49,799 nt of DNA from the NCBI GenBank assembly GCA_900548225.1, contig URJM01000004.1, positions 1 through 49,799 on the forward strand, read 5' to 3'. A model generated the notes under the pieces. That model was not told the DNA's origin. It saw nothing but the letters and a program-made list of their open reading frames with translations, and searched no databases. Each line of letters begins with the position of its first letter. The first letter of the stretch is position 1. Shown here in pieces: positions 25,217 to 33,888 of the stretch. The position numbers were made by a program, and so were the translations under genes. This stretch comes from an uncultured bacterium (GTDB lineage Bacteria; Verrucomicrobiota; Lentisphaeria; Oligosphaerales; Oligosphaeraceae).

Positions 25217-27166
25217 CTACTTCAGCGCTCCCGCCATGAGGTCGGCGAGTCTGTGTGCAAATTCCAGCGGGTTCTCGATGGGCTGGTTCTCCATGAGCCT
25301 TGCCGAGTCGAAGAGAAGGTCCGCGAACTCGGCGAGCTTCGGGCTCTCGGGCGCATTTGCAAGCAAATCCTTCATGGATGCGATGAGCGGATGGGCGGGG
25401 TTGATCTCGAGAATCTGCTTGACATCCGGCACGTCCTGCTTGAGGGCCTTCATCACACGCTGCATCTGCTGGCTCATCGCCCACTCCGCGTCCACCAGGC
25501 AGCACGCCGTGTCGGTGAGGCGGTTGGAGATCCTGACCTCGGAGACCTTGTCCTTCAAAAGCTCCTGGAGCTTCGACACCAGGGACGCAAAGCTCTCCTG
25601 GGTGGCCTTGCGCTCCTCCTCCTTGGCCTTCTTCTCCTCCTCGGACTCCAGGTCGATGTCGCCCTTCGAAATGTCGCGCAGTTTCTTGTCCTGGTAATTG
25701 TCGATGGAGGGGATGACGAATTCGTCGACTGGGTCGGTCATGAAGAGGACTTCGTAGCCCTTCTTGCGGAATGCCTCGAGGCGCGGGGAGTTCTTTGCGC
25801 TGGCGAGCCCCTCGGCGGTCAGGTAGTAGATCTCCTTCTGGTTCTCGGGCATGCGCTTCACGTAGTCGGCCAGGGTGGTGAGCTGCTTGTCCTCAAGGGA
25901 GGAACTGTGGAAGAGCATCAGGTTCTGGAGCTTCTCGGAGTTCTCAAAGTCCTCGCGGAGACCCTCCTTCAGGACATTGCCGAAATTCTCAAAGAATGTC
26001 TGGTAGCGTTCAGGGGAATTCTTCTGCATGTCCGCAAGGGTGTCGAGCACCTTCTTGACGATTCCGCGCCGGATAAGGGTCAGGGCGCGGGCCTCCTGGA
26101 GCATCTCGCGGGAGACATTCAAGGGCAAATCCGAAGAGTCGACGACGCCGCGCAGGAAACGCAGATACCTGGGCAGAAGCTGCTCGCAGGAGTCGGTGAT
26201 GAAGACGCGGTGGACGTAGAGCTGCATGCCGTGGGGCTGGGAGTCCTGCATCAGCATGTCCCAAAGGGGCTTCTGGGGAATGTAGACAAGCGCCTTGAAC
26301 TCCGCCTGCCCCTCGACAGACCAGTGGATGGTCTCGAAGGGCTCCTGGTAGTCGCGGGAGATGTGGCGGTAGAACTCGTCGTATTCCTCCTTCTTGACCT
26401 CGCTCTTCGGACGGAGCCAGATGGCCTTCTGGGAATTCAGGACCTCCTCCTTCACAACCACCTTCGGGGGGACGGGCTTCCCGTCCGCGTCAAGCACCTG
26501 CTTGCCATCGGCGTCCTTGACGGCCTCCTCGTGCTCGATGTCCATCACAATGGGATGCTCCACAAAGTCGGAGTACTTCTTCACAATCTTGCGAAGGCGC
26601 CACTCCTCGAGGAATTCGGTCTCGTCCTCCTTGAGGTGGACAATCACGTCGGTGCCGCGGGTCTCCTTCTCGACCTGGCTGAGGTCGTAGAAGCCGTCCC
26701 CCTTGGAGGTCCACTTCACGCCGGCCGCCTTGTCGCCTGCGCGGCGCGTTATGAGCGTAACCTCGTCCGCAACCATGAAGGCCGAGTAGAAGCCGACGCC
26801 AAACTGCCCGATCAACTCGGGGGGCAGCTCGTCCTTGTTCTCCTTGAGGGCCTCGAGAAAGTGCTTCGTGCCGGAGTTGGCGACGGTGCCGATGTTCTTC
26901 TCAACTTCCTCGGCATTCATGCCAATGCCGTTGTCGCGGACGGTCAGGGTCCTTGCATCCTTGTCCACGATGAGCTTGATCTTCCAGTCAGGGTCGTTCT
27001 CGAGAATCGACGCGTCCTTCAAGGACTCGAATCTCGCGCGGTCAATCGCGTCGGACGCGTTGGAAATGAGCTCCCTCAGAAAAATCTCCTTGTTGGAGTA
27101 AAGGGAGTGGATGACCAGGTCGAGCATCTGCTTGACCTCTGTCTTGAATTCATGGGTAGTATTCAT
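25217..27166 (-). CDS. htpG: Hsp90-family chaperone HtpG
   Basis: A 649-residue cytosolic ATP-dependent chaperone. The GHKL ATPase motifs are intact: LISNASDAIDRARF (~34), RDNGIGM (~79-85) and GQFGVGFYSAFMV (~117-129). The middle and C-terminal dimerisation domains follow at normal length. The start has GAGGAA before ATG 27166. It separates hom from asd, which is unusual because chaperone genes seldom interrupt an amino-acid group. No clear sigma-32-type or CIRCE element is readable in the ~230 bp upstream. Confidence 0.97.
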   Translation of the reverse strand: MNTTHEFKTEVKQMLDLVIHSLYSNKEIFLRELISNASDAIDRARFESLKDASILENDPDWKIKLIVDKDARTLTVRDNGIGMNAEEVEKNIGTVANSGTKHFLEALKENKDELPPELIGQFGVGFYSAFMVADEVTLITRRAGDKAAGVKWTSKGDGFYDLSQVEKETRGTDVIVHLKEDETEFLEEWRLRKIVKKYSDFVEHPIVMDIEHEEAVKDADGKQVLDADGKPVPPKVVVKEEVLNSQKAIWLRPKSEVKKEEYDEFYRHISRDYQEPFETIHWSVEGQAEFKALVYIPQKPLWDMLMQDSQPHGMQLYVHRVFITDSCEQLLPRYLRFLRGVVDSSDLPLNVSREMLQEARALTLIRRGIVKKVLDTLADMQKNSPERYQTFFENFGNVLKEGLREDFENSEKLQNLMLFHSSSLEDKQLTTLADYVKRMPENQKEIYYLTAEGLASAKNSPRLEAFRKKGYEVLFMTDPVDEFVIPSIDNYQDKKLRDISKGDIDLESEEEKKAKEEERKATQESFASLVSKLQELLKDKVSEVRISNRLTDTACCLVDAEWAMSQQMQRVMKALKQDVPDVKQILEINPAHPLIASMKDLLANAPESPKLAEFADLLFDSARLMENQPIENPLEFAHRLADLMAGALK

Positions 27167-27398
27167 AAGTTCCTCTGTATGTTAATGTTATGTAATTGTT
27201 TCCAGTATTGTGGGCGCCATTCGCACGGCAACGCCCGCAAGCTTTGGCAATTCAAGCCGTGTACTGACTCCCGAATTGCGGAAATGTTCCAGCGGAAGCG
27301 CCTTAAGACAGTGTGAAACCCGCCCCCTTCTTTTCAAGGAGACGGGTCGTTGACTGGTGCCTCTTCCACGGAGACGTCTCCCCGTGCAGGCGCAGACC

Positions 27399-28703
27399 CT
27401 AGAGGAGTTCCTCGACTGCGAAGCAGACCGGCGGCTGCGCGACCGCGGAGTCCTGCCGGATTTCGTTGAGCGCGCTTTCGATGTCCGCCTGGCTGGTGTC
27501 TTCGGTGAGAAGCAGCATCGGAACTGTGTTGTCGGAGGTGGCCTCCTCCTGGCATTGCCTTACGGAGGCAATGGAGATGCCGTGCCTTGCAAGGACACCT
27601 GCGATTCTGGCGAGGACGCCCGCCTTGTTCTTGACCAGGCATCTGACATAGAAGCGGTTGAGGATTTCGCTCTTGGAGGCAAGGCGGAGCTCCTTGTCGA
27701 AGACGGGGAATGGCTCCACCCTGCGGGGGCAGCCGTGAGTGCTGTTGAGGGCAAGGTCAATCAAGTCGGCGACGACGGCGCTTGCGGTGGCCTCCCTGCC
27801 GGCGCCGCGGCCGTAGAACATTGTCGCGCCAACCATGTCCCCCTTCACCCACAATGCATTGAAGACGCTTGACACGTTCCCAAGCAGCGAGGACTTCTCG
27901 ACGAGGGCGGGGCGCACGCAAAGCTGGAGCTTGTCCTCGATTTTGCGGATGGTGGCCAGGAGCTTGATGCGGTATCCCAGCTCGGACGCGTACTCGATGT
28001 CCGTGACGGTGACGTCCCGGATTCCCTTGACAGTCACGTCGTCGAGGGTGAACCACCTTCCAAATGCAAGTGACGCGAGGATTGCAGCCTTGTTCGCGGT
28101 GTCGTATCCGTCAATGTCCGTGGACGGATTTGCCTCGGCGTAGCCTGACTTCTGTGCGGCCTCCAGGACCATCGAGAAGTCCGCCTTCTCGTTCTCCATC
28201 CTGGTGAGGATGTAGTTGCAGGTGCCGTTCAGAATGCCGTACATCTCCTGGATGTTGTTGGCCGCAAGACCCTCACGCAACGCCTTGATGCAGGGAATGC
28301 CGCCGCCGACAGACGCCTCGAAGTAAATTTCGGTGCCATGCTCGCGGGCCAGGGCGAAAAGCTCCTCGCCGCACTGGGCGAGAAGGGCCTTGTTGGCCGT
28401 CACGACAGGCTTGCCACGCTTGAGCGCCTCCTTGACGAACTTCTGCGCAATCGTTGTGCCGCCGACAAGCTCGACGACGACATCCACGTCGTCGGAGTCA
28501 ATCAACGCCATGGCATCGGGGCCGAGAATCCCGTCGGGGACCTGGACTCCGCGGTCGGTGGTGGTGTCCAGGTCGGCGATGTGCGTCAGCTGGAGTGCGA
28601 CGCCTGTGCGCCTGGTGATGATGTCGGCATTCCTGAGCAGGATGTCGACCACTCCGGCACCCACTGTGCCAAAGCCAATGACTCCGATGCGTATGGTGTC
28701 CAT
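27399..28703 (-). CDS. hom: Homoserine dehydrogenase
   Basis: A 434-residue NAD(P)-dependent enzyme reducing aspartate semialdehyde to homoserine. It has the Rossmann motif IGVIGFGTVGAGVVD at the N-terminus, the conserved NGTCNYILTRM and YAEANPSTDIDGYDTANK catalytic stretch, and a C-terminal ACT domain (~350-430; NKAGVLARIAGVLARHGISI), which usually gives feedback inhibition by threonine. It is a monofunctional form without a fused aspartokinase. Its AAGGAG ribosome-binding site overlaps the last codons and stop of panD nine bp upstream, so the two are probably translationally linked. Confidence 0.96.
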   Translation of the reverse strand: MDTIRIGVIGFGTVGAGVVDILLRNADIITRRTGVALQLTHIADLDTTTDRGVQVPDGILGPDAMALIDSDDVDVVVELVGGTTIAQKFVKEALKRGKPVVTANKALLAQCGEELFALAREHGTEIYFEASVGGGIPCIKALREGLAANNIQEMYGILNGTCNYILTRMENEKADFSMVLEAAQKSGYAEANPSTDIDGYDTANKAAILASLAFGRWFTLDDVTVKGIRDVTVTDIEYASELGYRIKLLATIRKIEDKLQLCVRPALVEKSSLLGNVSSVFNALWVKGDMVGATMFYGRGAGREATASAVVADLIDLALNSTHGCPRRVEPFPVFDKELRLASKSEILNRFYVRCLVKNKAGVLARIAGVLARHGISIASVRQCQEEATSDNTVPMLLLTEDTSQADIESALNEIRQDSAVAQPPVCFAVEELL

Positions 28704-28712
28704 GTTCGTATT

Positions 28713-29072
28713 CTACTCCTTGCGTTCGATGGAGCGGTTGTGGTCGCGGAAGAGGATGACGGTGGGCTTGTGGGCTTCCGCCTCCTCCCTGGTCATGGCG
28801 GCGAAGGTCATGATTGTCACAAGGTCGCCGGCCATGCCGCATCTTGCGGCGGCGCCATTCAGGCAGAAGACCCGCGACCCGCGCGGCGCCGGGATCGCGT
28901 ATGTCTCGATCCGGGCGCCGTTGTTGTTGTTGACAATCAGGATCTTTTCGTAGGGAAGGATGCCGGCCATCTCCAGGCACTCCCCGTCAATGGCCATGCT
29001 CCCCTCGTATTCCAGGTCGGCAGAGGTGACCTCTACACGGTGAAGCTTGGATTTCAGCAGTTGAAGTAGCAT
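28713..29072 (-). CDS. panD: Aspartate 1-decarboxylase
   Basis: A 119-residue pyruvoyl enzyme making beta-alanine for pantothenate/CoA. Self-cleavage would occur at G24-S25 within EYEGSMAID, which generates the pyruvoyl group. Other conserved parts are LLKSKLHRVEVT at the N-terminus, NNNNGARIETYAI and LNGAAARCGMAGD. The start is ATG 29072, the family N-terminus, rather than an in-frame ATG 51 bp upstream. It lies between argG and hom on the same strand, so three neighbouring genes consume aspartate or its derivative. Confidence 0.95.
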   Translation of the reverse strand: MLLQLLKSKLHRVEVTSADLEYEGSMAIDGECLEMAGILPYEKILIVNNNNGARIETYAIPAPRGSRVFCLNGAAARCGMAGDLVTIMTFAAMTREEAEAHKPTVILFRDHNRSIERKE

Positions 29073-29172
29073 GATTGCAGAAGGGACGCCGACGACGGGC
29101 GCCTGCCGCGGAAATGCAGGCAAGGCACGGGTTCATGCCGTCGCCGGCGCTGTGGATGGAACGGGGGCTGGG

Positions 29173-30375
29173 CTATGCCTCGGGCTTGCGGGCGTTGGCG
29201 TTGATGCGAAGCCGCAGCGCGTTGAGCTTGATGAAGCCAGTGGCATCCTGCTGGTTGTACACGTCGTCGGCCTCGAAGGTGACAACCTCCGGGTCGTAGA
29301 GGGTGTAGGGAGAGCGGCGGCCGACGATGTGGCAGCATCCCTTGTAGAGCTTGCAACGGACGTCGCCGGTGACGTTCTTCTGGCTCTCCGTGATGGCGGC
29401 CTGGAGGAACTCGCGCTCAGGGGAGAACCAGAAGCCGTTGTAGATCATGTTCGCGTACTTGTCGATGAGGGAGTCGCGCACGCTCATCACCTCCCTGTCC
29501 ATGGTGATGGACTCCATTGCACGGTGCGCGTGGAAGAGGATGGTGCCGCCGGGGGTCTCGTAGACTCCGCGGTCCTTCATGCCGGTGTAGCGGGTCTCGA
29601 CAATGTCGATGCGCCCGATGCCATGCTTGCCGCCAAGGCGGTTGAGCTCACGCATGATGTTGGCGGGGGAGAGCTTCTGGTCGTTGATGGCGACGGGGTT
29701 GCCCTTCTCGAAGGAGATGGTGATGTATTCCGGGGTGTTTGGCGCGTCCTCGACAGGGGTCGTCATCACGTGGCATTCGGCGGGCGCCTCGGTCCAGGGA
29801 TCCTCAAGGGCGCCGCCCTCGAAGGAGATGTGGAGGAGGTTCCTGTCCATGGAATAGGGCTTCTTCGCGGAGACGTTGACGGGGATCTTGTGCTCCCTGG
29901 CGTAGTTGATGAGGTCCGTCCTGGACTTGAATGTCCAGTCGGGGGAACGCCATGGCGCGATGAACTTGATTGCGGGATTCAGCGCGTATGCGGAGAGTTC
30001 GAAGCGGATCTGGTCGTTGCCCTTGCCGGTCGCACCGTGGCAGATGTACTCGGCGCCTTCCTTGCGGGCGACTTCCACGAGGTGCTTGGAGATCAGGGGG
30101 CGCGCAATGGAGGTGCCCAGCAGGTACATGTTCTCGTAGATGGCGTTGGCCTGGAACATCGGGAAGATGTAGTCCTTCGCAAATTCCTCGTTCAAATCCT
30201 CGACGTATGACTTCTTCGCGCCGCAGGCGAGAGCCTTCTCGTCAATGCCGTCAAGCTCCTCGGCCTGGCCTACGTCGGCACAGTAGGTGATGACCTCCGC
30301 ATTGTATTTCTCCTGGAGCCAGGTGAGAATGCAGCTGGTGTCCAGTCCGCCCGAATATGCCAGAACGACCTTCAT
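29173..30375 (-). CDS. argG: Argininosuccinate synthase
   Basis: A 400-residue ATP-dependent ligase joining citrulline and aspartate in arginine synthesis. It shows the N-type ATP pyrophosphatase P-loop VLAYSGGLDTSCIL (residues ~4-17), YICHGATGKGNDQIRFE (~115-131) and APWR with GIPVNVSAKKPYS-type substrate contacts downstream. The start is ATG 30375 with GAGGA eight to ten bases upstream. Length matches the family. The 100 bp to panD show no obvious terminator, so read-through is possible. No other arg gene is in the window. Confidence 0.96.
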   Translation of the reverse strand: MKVVLAYSGGLDTSCILTWLQEKYNAEVITYCADVGQAEELDGIDEKALACGAKKSYVEDLNEEFAKDYIFPMFQANAIYENMYLLGTSIARPLISKHLVEVARKEGAEYICHGATGKGNDQIRFELSAYALNPAIKFIAPWRSPDWTFKSRTDLINYAREHKIPVNVSAKKPYSMDRNLLHISFEGGALEDPWTEAPAECHVMTTPVEDAPNTPEYITISFEKGNPVAINDQKLSPANIMRELNRLGGKHGIGRIDIVETRYTGMKDRGVYETPGGTILFHAHRAMESITMDREVMSVRDSLIDKYANMIYNGFWFSPEREFLQAAITESQKNVTGDVRCKLYKGCCHIVGRRSPYTLYDPEVVTFEADDVYNQQDATGFIKLNALRLRINANARKPEA

Positions 30376-30618
30376 TTTTGTGAGTCCTCTTGTGGAATTT
30401 CCCTTGTTTTGCATCGCCACCGCACCGCGCGGGACGATGGCTGTTGATGGGCATGGGCGGTAATATAGTTGTGCGTAGGAGGACGTTTGTCGAGTTTCAC
30501 CCGAAGGTATTAACGATAATATTCTACAGATATGCTAAATTCACCCCCGTCGCGGCAATGCGGCCGGATTCAATCCATAGACAAAACCACACCCACGAGA
30601 AAAAAGCGCGGAACGAAC

Positions 30619-31413
30619 ATGGACGGGAAGAAGATCAAGGTGACCATCTGGAACGAGAATGTCCACGAAACCGAACAGAATGCACTGGGCGACGTCTGCC
30701 GCCAGCATTACCCCCACGGCATCCACAACTACCTTAAGGACGCCCTCGCGGCAGATGACCTGGAAATCCGCGCCGTCTCCCTCGACATGCCAGAGCAGGG
30801 AATGCCCGATTCACTGATTCAGGACACCGACGTGCTCCTCTGGTGGGGACACTGCGCTCACGCGCGGGTCGAGGACGCACTCGCCGACAAGCTCCAGAAG
30901 AGGGTGCTTGACGGCATGGGGCTGATCGTCCTCCACTCGGGACACTATTCGAAGGTCTTCAAGAGGCTCATGGGGACGAGCTGCTCGCTCCACTGGCGCG
31001 AGGTGGGCGAAAAGGAACGCCTCTGGAAGGTGGTCAGAAAGCACCCCATCACCGAGGGAGTCCCGGAGACCTTCGTCATCCCACACACCGAAATGTACGG
31101 CGAGTCCTTCGACATCCCGGATGACGGCAAGAATATCTTCATCTCCTGGTACGAGGGCGGAAATGTCTTCAGAAGCGGAGTCACCTTCCTCAGGGGCAAT
31201 GGCAGAATCTTCTATTTCTCGCCAGGACACGAGACATATCCCATCTACCACGACAAGAATGTCCAGAGGGTCATCGCTAACGCCATCCGCTGGGCAAATC
31301 CCCAGTCCATGCGGGATGCCTGGGTCGAGAACATCCCCGAGGGGGACGAGGTGATCACCACGCCAAACCCGCTCGCCGACATCGATACGAGCGCGCTCCA
31401 CAAGGCGCAGTAA
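30619..31413 (+). CDS. ThuA-like (trehalose-utilisation family) protein
   Basis: A 264-residue protein of the ThuA family, which adopts a class-I-glutamine-amidotransferase-like fold. Family features are VTIWNENVHE at the N-terminus, LLWWGHCAHARVEDAL, GMGLIVLHSGHYSKVFKRLMG, and GNGRIFYFSPGHETYPIYHD near the end. ThuA proteins are linked to disaccharide or sugar-ketone metabolism, but the reaction here is not predictable. ATG 30619 begins the conserved domain; the longer in-frame start at 30532 lacks support. An alpha/beta hydrolase gene starts ten bp after its stop, so the two are likely one operon. Confidence 0.9.
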   Translation: MDGKKIKVTIWNENVHETEQNALGDVCRQHYPHGIHNYLKDALAADDLEIRAVSLDMPEQGMPDSLIQDTDVLLWWGHCAHARVEDALADKLQKRVLDGMGLIVLHSGHYSKVFKRLMGTSCSLHWREVGEKERLWKVVRKHPITEGVPETFVIPHTEMYGESFDIPDDGKNIFISWYEGGNVFRSGVTFLRGNGRIFYFSPGHETYPIYHDKNVQRVIANAIRWANPQSMRDAWVENIPEGDEVITTPNPLADIDTSALHKAQ

Positions 31414-31423
31414 AGGGGACGCG

Positions 31424-32446
31424 GTGAACAGCCATCGCCGAAAGCGTGAAACGCCGGGGGGCGAGGACGGGGCCGACGCCTTTGAAGGGGCGCGTGCGAC
31501 CGCCACGGCTCCCCGTTTCCCACGCCTTCTGGCTGTTTGCGTTCTCCTCATGGGCGGAATCATGCAGGCAGGACAGGTTCTTTTCATCCCAGGATGGCTG
31601 CGGTGCCACGCCAAGGAGCAGGAGTCCTTCAAGGTCGTCAAGGAGTGCTTCCCGGATGACGAGGTGACTTACTGCGACTGGGAGGGGAATTCCCTGGTGT
31701 GGACGATCAGCCGCGGGCGGGCCGACCAGTTCGCGGCCGACCTCGAGAATCGAATCGCGGAAATGCAGCCCGAAGACCGCGCGGAGGTGACCCTTGTCGG
31801 CCATTCGCTCGGCGGCCGCATTGCCGTCAGGGTGATGGCGGGGCTTGCACGCCGGGGAATGAAGCTGCGCCAGGGGATTCTACTTGGCGCGGCAATTCCA
31901 TACGACGACAAGGATGTAATGGAGATGCCCGCGGGCTCCTCGAAGCCGGTAATGAACATCTGCAACCCGAAGGATGTCCTGCTCGCATACGGATATGCGC
32001 CCTTTGGGGGCGAGATGACGGCCGCATTGGGAAGCGGCGGCATGGCGTCCCCGCTGCCCGAAAACTACGCCGAATATGTCGTCCCCGACTCGGTGGTCAA
32101 GGATACCACCTTTGACAAGCTGCCGGTGATGGATTTCTATGTCGTAAGGCGCATCGCAAACCATCACGCAAAGTTCTATGCGACATGCCTGAGGAATATC
32201 CTGGAGGGAAAGCCCCTCGAAGCCTTCGAGCCAATGGTGCTCCAGGATATGCCGAATCTCCCGATGAAGGTGCTCGACAAGGGGGTGTTCTGGAAGAATC
32301 TCTCGGAATGCAAAGGGTGGAAGCTCCAGCAGAACCGAATCACAGGCCATTGCAGGATATTGACGCCTGAACGCGTCCGGGAGGCCTGGGGAGGACGCGA
32401 GGAAATGGAGGAGGCCTTCAGAAAGATCAAGGATACGTTGCGCTAG
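31424..32446 (+). CDS. Alpha/beta hydrolase (lipase/esterase-like)
   Basis: Up to 340 residues. The nucleophile serine lies in LVGHSLGGRIAV (S128 if the GTG at 31424 is used). NPKDVLLAYGY could hold the acid and NHHAKFY the histidine. The start is uncertain. GTG 31424 has AAGGGG five bases upstream and would give a basic tail plus a hydrophobic run (RLLAVCVLLMGGIMQA) that may be a signal or anchor, while ATG 31550 or 31562 would give a soluble enzyme beginning just before the core strand QVLFIPGW. The substrate is unknown. It is ten bp from the ThuA-like gene. Confidence 0.8.
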   Translation: MNSHRRKRETPGGEDGADAFEGARATATAPRFPRLLAVCVLLMGGIMQAGQVLFIPGWLRCHAKEQESFKVVKECFPDDEVTYCDWEGNSLVWTISRGRADQFAADLENRIAEMQPEDRAEVTLVGHSLGGRIAVRVMAGLARRGMKLRQGILLGAAIPYDDKDVMEMPAGSSKPVMNICNPKDVLLAYGYAPFGGEMTAALGSGGMASPLPENYAEYVVPDSVVKDTTFDKLPVMDFYVVRRIANHHAKFYATCLRNILEGKPLEAFEPMVLQDMPNLPMKVLDKGVFWKNLSECKGWKLQQNRITGHCRILTPERVREAWGGREEMEEAFRKIKDTLR

Positions 32447-32550
32447 AAGGCATTAGGCGCAATAAAGGCCCGTCCAGGAGGGGAATGATTCCGCCATGAT
32501 AAAGGCACTCGAAGGGGATGGATTCATGCTTTTCGGGTTGGATAGTATCT

Positions 32551-32573
32551 AACTTGTTGAATAGGAACAACTT
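32551..32573. repeat. 23-bp dyad motif copy (AACT-N15-ACTT)
   Basis: AACTTGTTGAATAGGAACAA then CTT. Same length and dyad layout as the copies at 23958-23980 and 39227-39249, one mismatch in the right arm. It lies between two converging genes. Confidence 0.4.
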
Positions 32574-32620
32574 ATACACTTATTTCATTTTGCGTGGGCG
32601 CAACACAGGGCGACACGCAA

Positions 32621-32659
32621 AAAAAGACCCGCCCGCCAAAAAAGGCGAACGGGCTTTTT
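32621..32659. terminator. Bidirectional terminator
   Basis: AAAAAGACCCGCCCGCC pairs with GGCGAACGGGCTTTTT across an A6 loop (two small internal mismatches). A- and T-runs flank the stem, so it can end both the plus-strand hydrolase transcript and the minus-strand small basic protein gene. Confidence 0.8.
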
Positions 32660-32681
32660 CGCAATTAAGAGCTAGTGTAAA

Positions 32682-32921
32682 CTAGAGCTTGCTGGCGAAT
32701 TCGAGGAGTTCTTCCTTGGTGAACTGGGCAAGGATTCTGGCGCGCTTGCGGCTATCCTTCTTGCAGGCCTTCTTTGCTTCCTCGAGCGTGGCGATTGCCT
32801 TGTCGATTGCAACGAGAGCGTTCTTCAGAGCGGTCTCGTCAACCTTCTTACCATACTTCTTGGTGACTTTGTCAGTGATGATTGTGGCGAATCCACGGCG
32901 GACACGTTTTTCCTTTGCCAT
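32682..32921 (-). CDS. Small basic protein of unknown function
   Basis: A 79-residue, lysine/arginine-rich protein (MAKEKRVRRGFATIITDKV at the N-terminus, KKACKKDSRKRARILAQF towards the C-terminus) predicted mostly helical. It does not match bS20, bS21, bL35, HU or a histone-H1-like protein as I know them. The context looks like that of a ribosomal or nucleoid protein gene: isolated, its own promoter about 160 bp upstream, a long structured leader (hairpin CATTGTT/AACAATG with inner GAGCAATTGCTC at 32962-32994), a Shine-Dalgarno GAGG, and a strong terminator immediately downstream. I would expect abundant expression and nucleic-acid binding; both are inference. Confidence 0.8.
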   Translation of the reverse strand: MAKEKRVRRGFATIITDKVTKKYGKKVDETALKNALVAIDKAIATLEEAKKACKKDSRKRARILAQFTKEELLEFASKL

Positions 32922-33079
32922 GATTTTTACCTCGTATTTGGGTTGTTTTTATGCGCCCCCTCATTGTTCCGGAGCAATTGCTCTGACAACAATGGAAGGA
33001 AGCGGTTTCATGGAATCTCAAAAATAAATCCCATGGCGATTTGGGAAGGACGCGCATGCGCTTTTCCGTAATCGCCTTT

Positions 33080-33109
33080 ACTATATATTCACTTTTATGG
33101 AATAAGCAA
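33080..33109 (-). promoter_or_regulatory. Sigma-70-type promoter for the small basic protein gene
   Basis: On the minus strand TTGCTT (33104-33109) and TATAGT (33080-33085) are 18 bp apart; an overlapping TATATA gives 16 bp. It implies an untranslated leader of about 150 bases. Confidence 0.45.
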
Positions 33110-33165
33110 ATAGAATCAATAGATTACCAAAAGAAAATGTTTATAATCTTCGGAAATCTGTCGAT

Positions 33166-33852
33166 TCAGAAGGGCCGGTAGGAGATGTCGCGGTCGAAGG
33201 TGTCGATGCATTCCACTCGTTTGATCATTCCAACGCACCAATAAGTTGCAGGTGTGCAGATGACTTCATAAGCCACTTTGAAGAGGTATTGGCAAAGCAT
33301 CATTGTGATGAGCGTGCCGCCGTCGATTATGCCCGCGAATGAGATTGTGATGAAGATGATTGTGTCAAGGGCCTCCCCGACGATGGTTGAAAGGATTGTC
33401 CTCAGCCAAAGCATGCGCCCATTTGTCCTGACCTTGAGTCTGGAGAGAATTACCGCGTTTGAAAACTCCCCGAAAAGATATCCGGCAAGGGATGCGGCGA
33501 AGATTCGCGGGGTGGTTCCGAGAACGGTCCTATATGCCTCCTGGCCATGCCAGAAATCGGGATGGGGCAGGGCGATGACGGCCATGTAGACGAGTACCGC
33601 GAAGGCGTTTGCGGAGAATCCAAGCCAGATTGCAGTCCGCGCCTTCCTGAAGCCATATACTTCGGTGATGATGTCGCCGAGGATGTATGTAAGGGGAAAG
33701 AGGATTACCGCCGCGGGAAGGGTCATTCCAAACACGGACGTGAGCTTTCCGGCGACGAGGTTCGAGAGCAGCAGGCATGTGATGTAGCCCGCGCAAATGA
33801 CAAGGAAGCACCTGGAGATGCTGTTGCCGGTAGTCTTGGAGTCTGTTTCCAT
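33166..33852 (-). CDS. yhhQ: Queuosine-precursor transporter, YhhQ/VUT family
   Basis: A 228-residue inner-membrane protein with about six hydrophobic helices. The diagnostic stretch PLTYILGDIITEVYGFRKAR follows the second helix, and FGEFSNAVILSRLKV and STIVGEALDTIIFITISF follow in the expected places. Family members import queuosine precursors for tRNA modification; salvage by a host- or gut-associated organism would fit. ATG 33852 is preferred because GGGAGG lies seven bases upstream. It is 36 bp behind the GNAT gene and likely co-transcribed. Confidence 0.92.
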   Translation of the reverse strand: METDSKTTGNSISRCFLVICAGYITCLLLSNLVAGKLTSVFGMTLPAAVILFPLTYILGDIITEVYGFRKARTAIWLGFSANAFAVLVYMAVIALPHPDFWHGQEAYRTVLGTTPRIFAASLAGYLFGEFSNAVILSRLKVRTNGRMLWLRTILSTIVGEALDTIIFITISFAGIIDGGTLITMMLCQYLFKVAYEVICTPATYWCVGMIKRVECIDTFDRDISYRPF

Positions 33853-33888
33853 TTGCACGCCTCCCATTGGCTTTGGGGAGTTTCCGTT

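Larger units (their letters stand above)
32447..32681. other. Convergent intergenic region with dyads
   Basis: Contains a 23-bp dyad motif (32551-32573), a 9-bp perfect inverted repeat TTTTGCGTG/CACGCAAAA (32588-32622), then a GC-stem terminator overlapping its right edge. No reading frame supported. Confidence 0.6.

Noticed and set aside
27167..27330. Heat-shock (sigma-32 or CIRCE) control of htpG
   Set aside because: A CTTGAA string is present, but no correctly spaced -10 partner or CIRCE inverted repeat could be found.
32682..32921. Ribosomal protein bS20
   Set aside because: Size and charge fit, but the N-terminal NIKSAKKR-type pattern and the overall sequence do not match.
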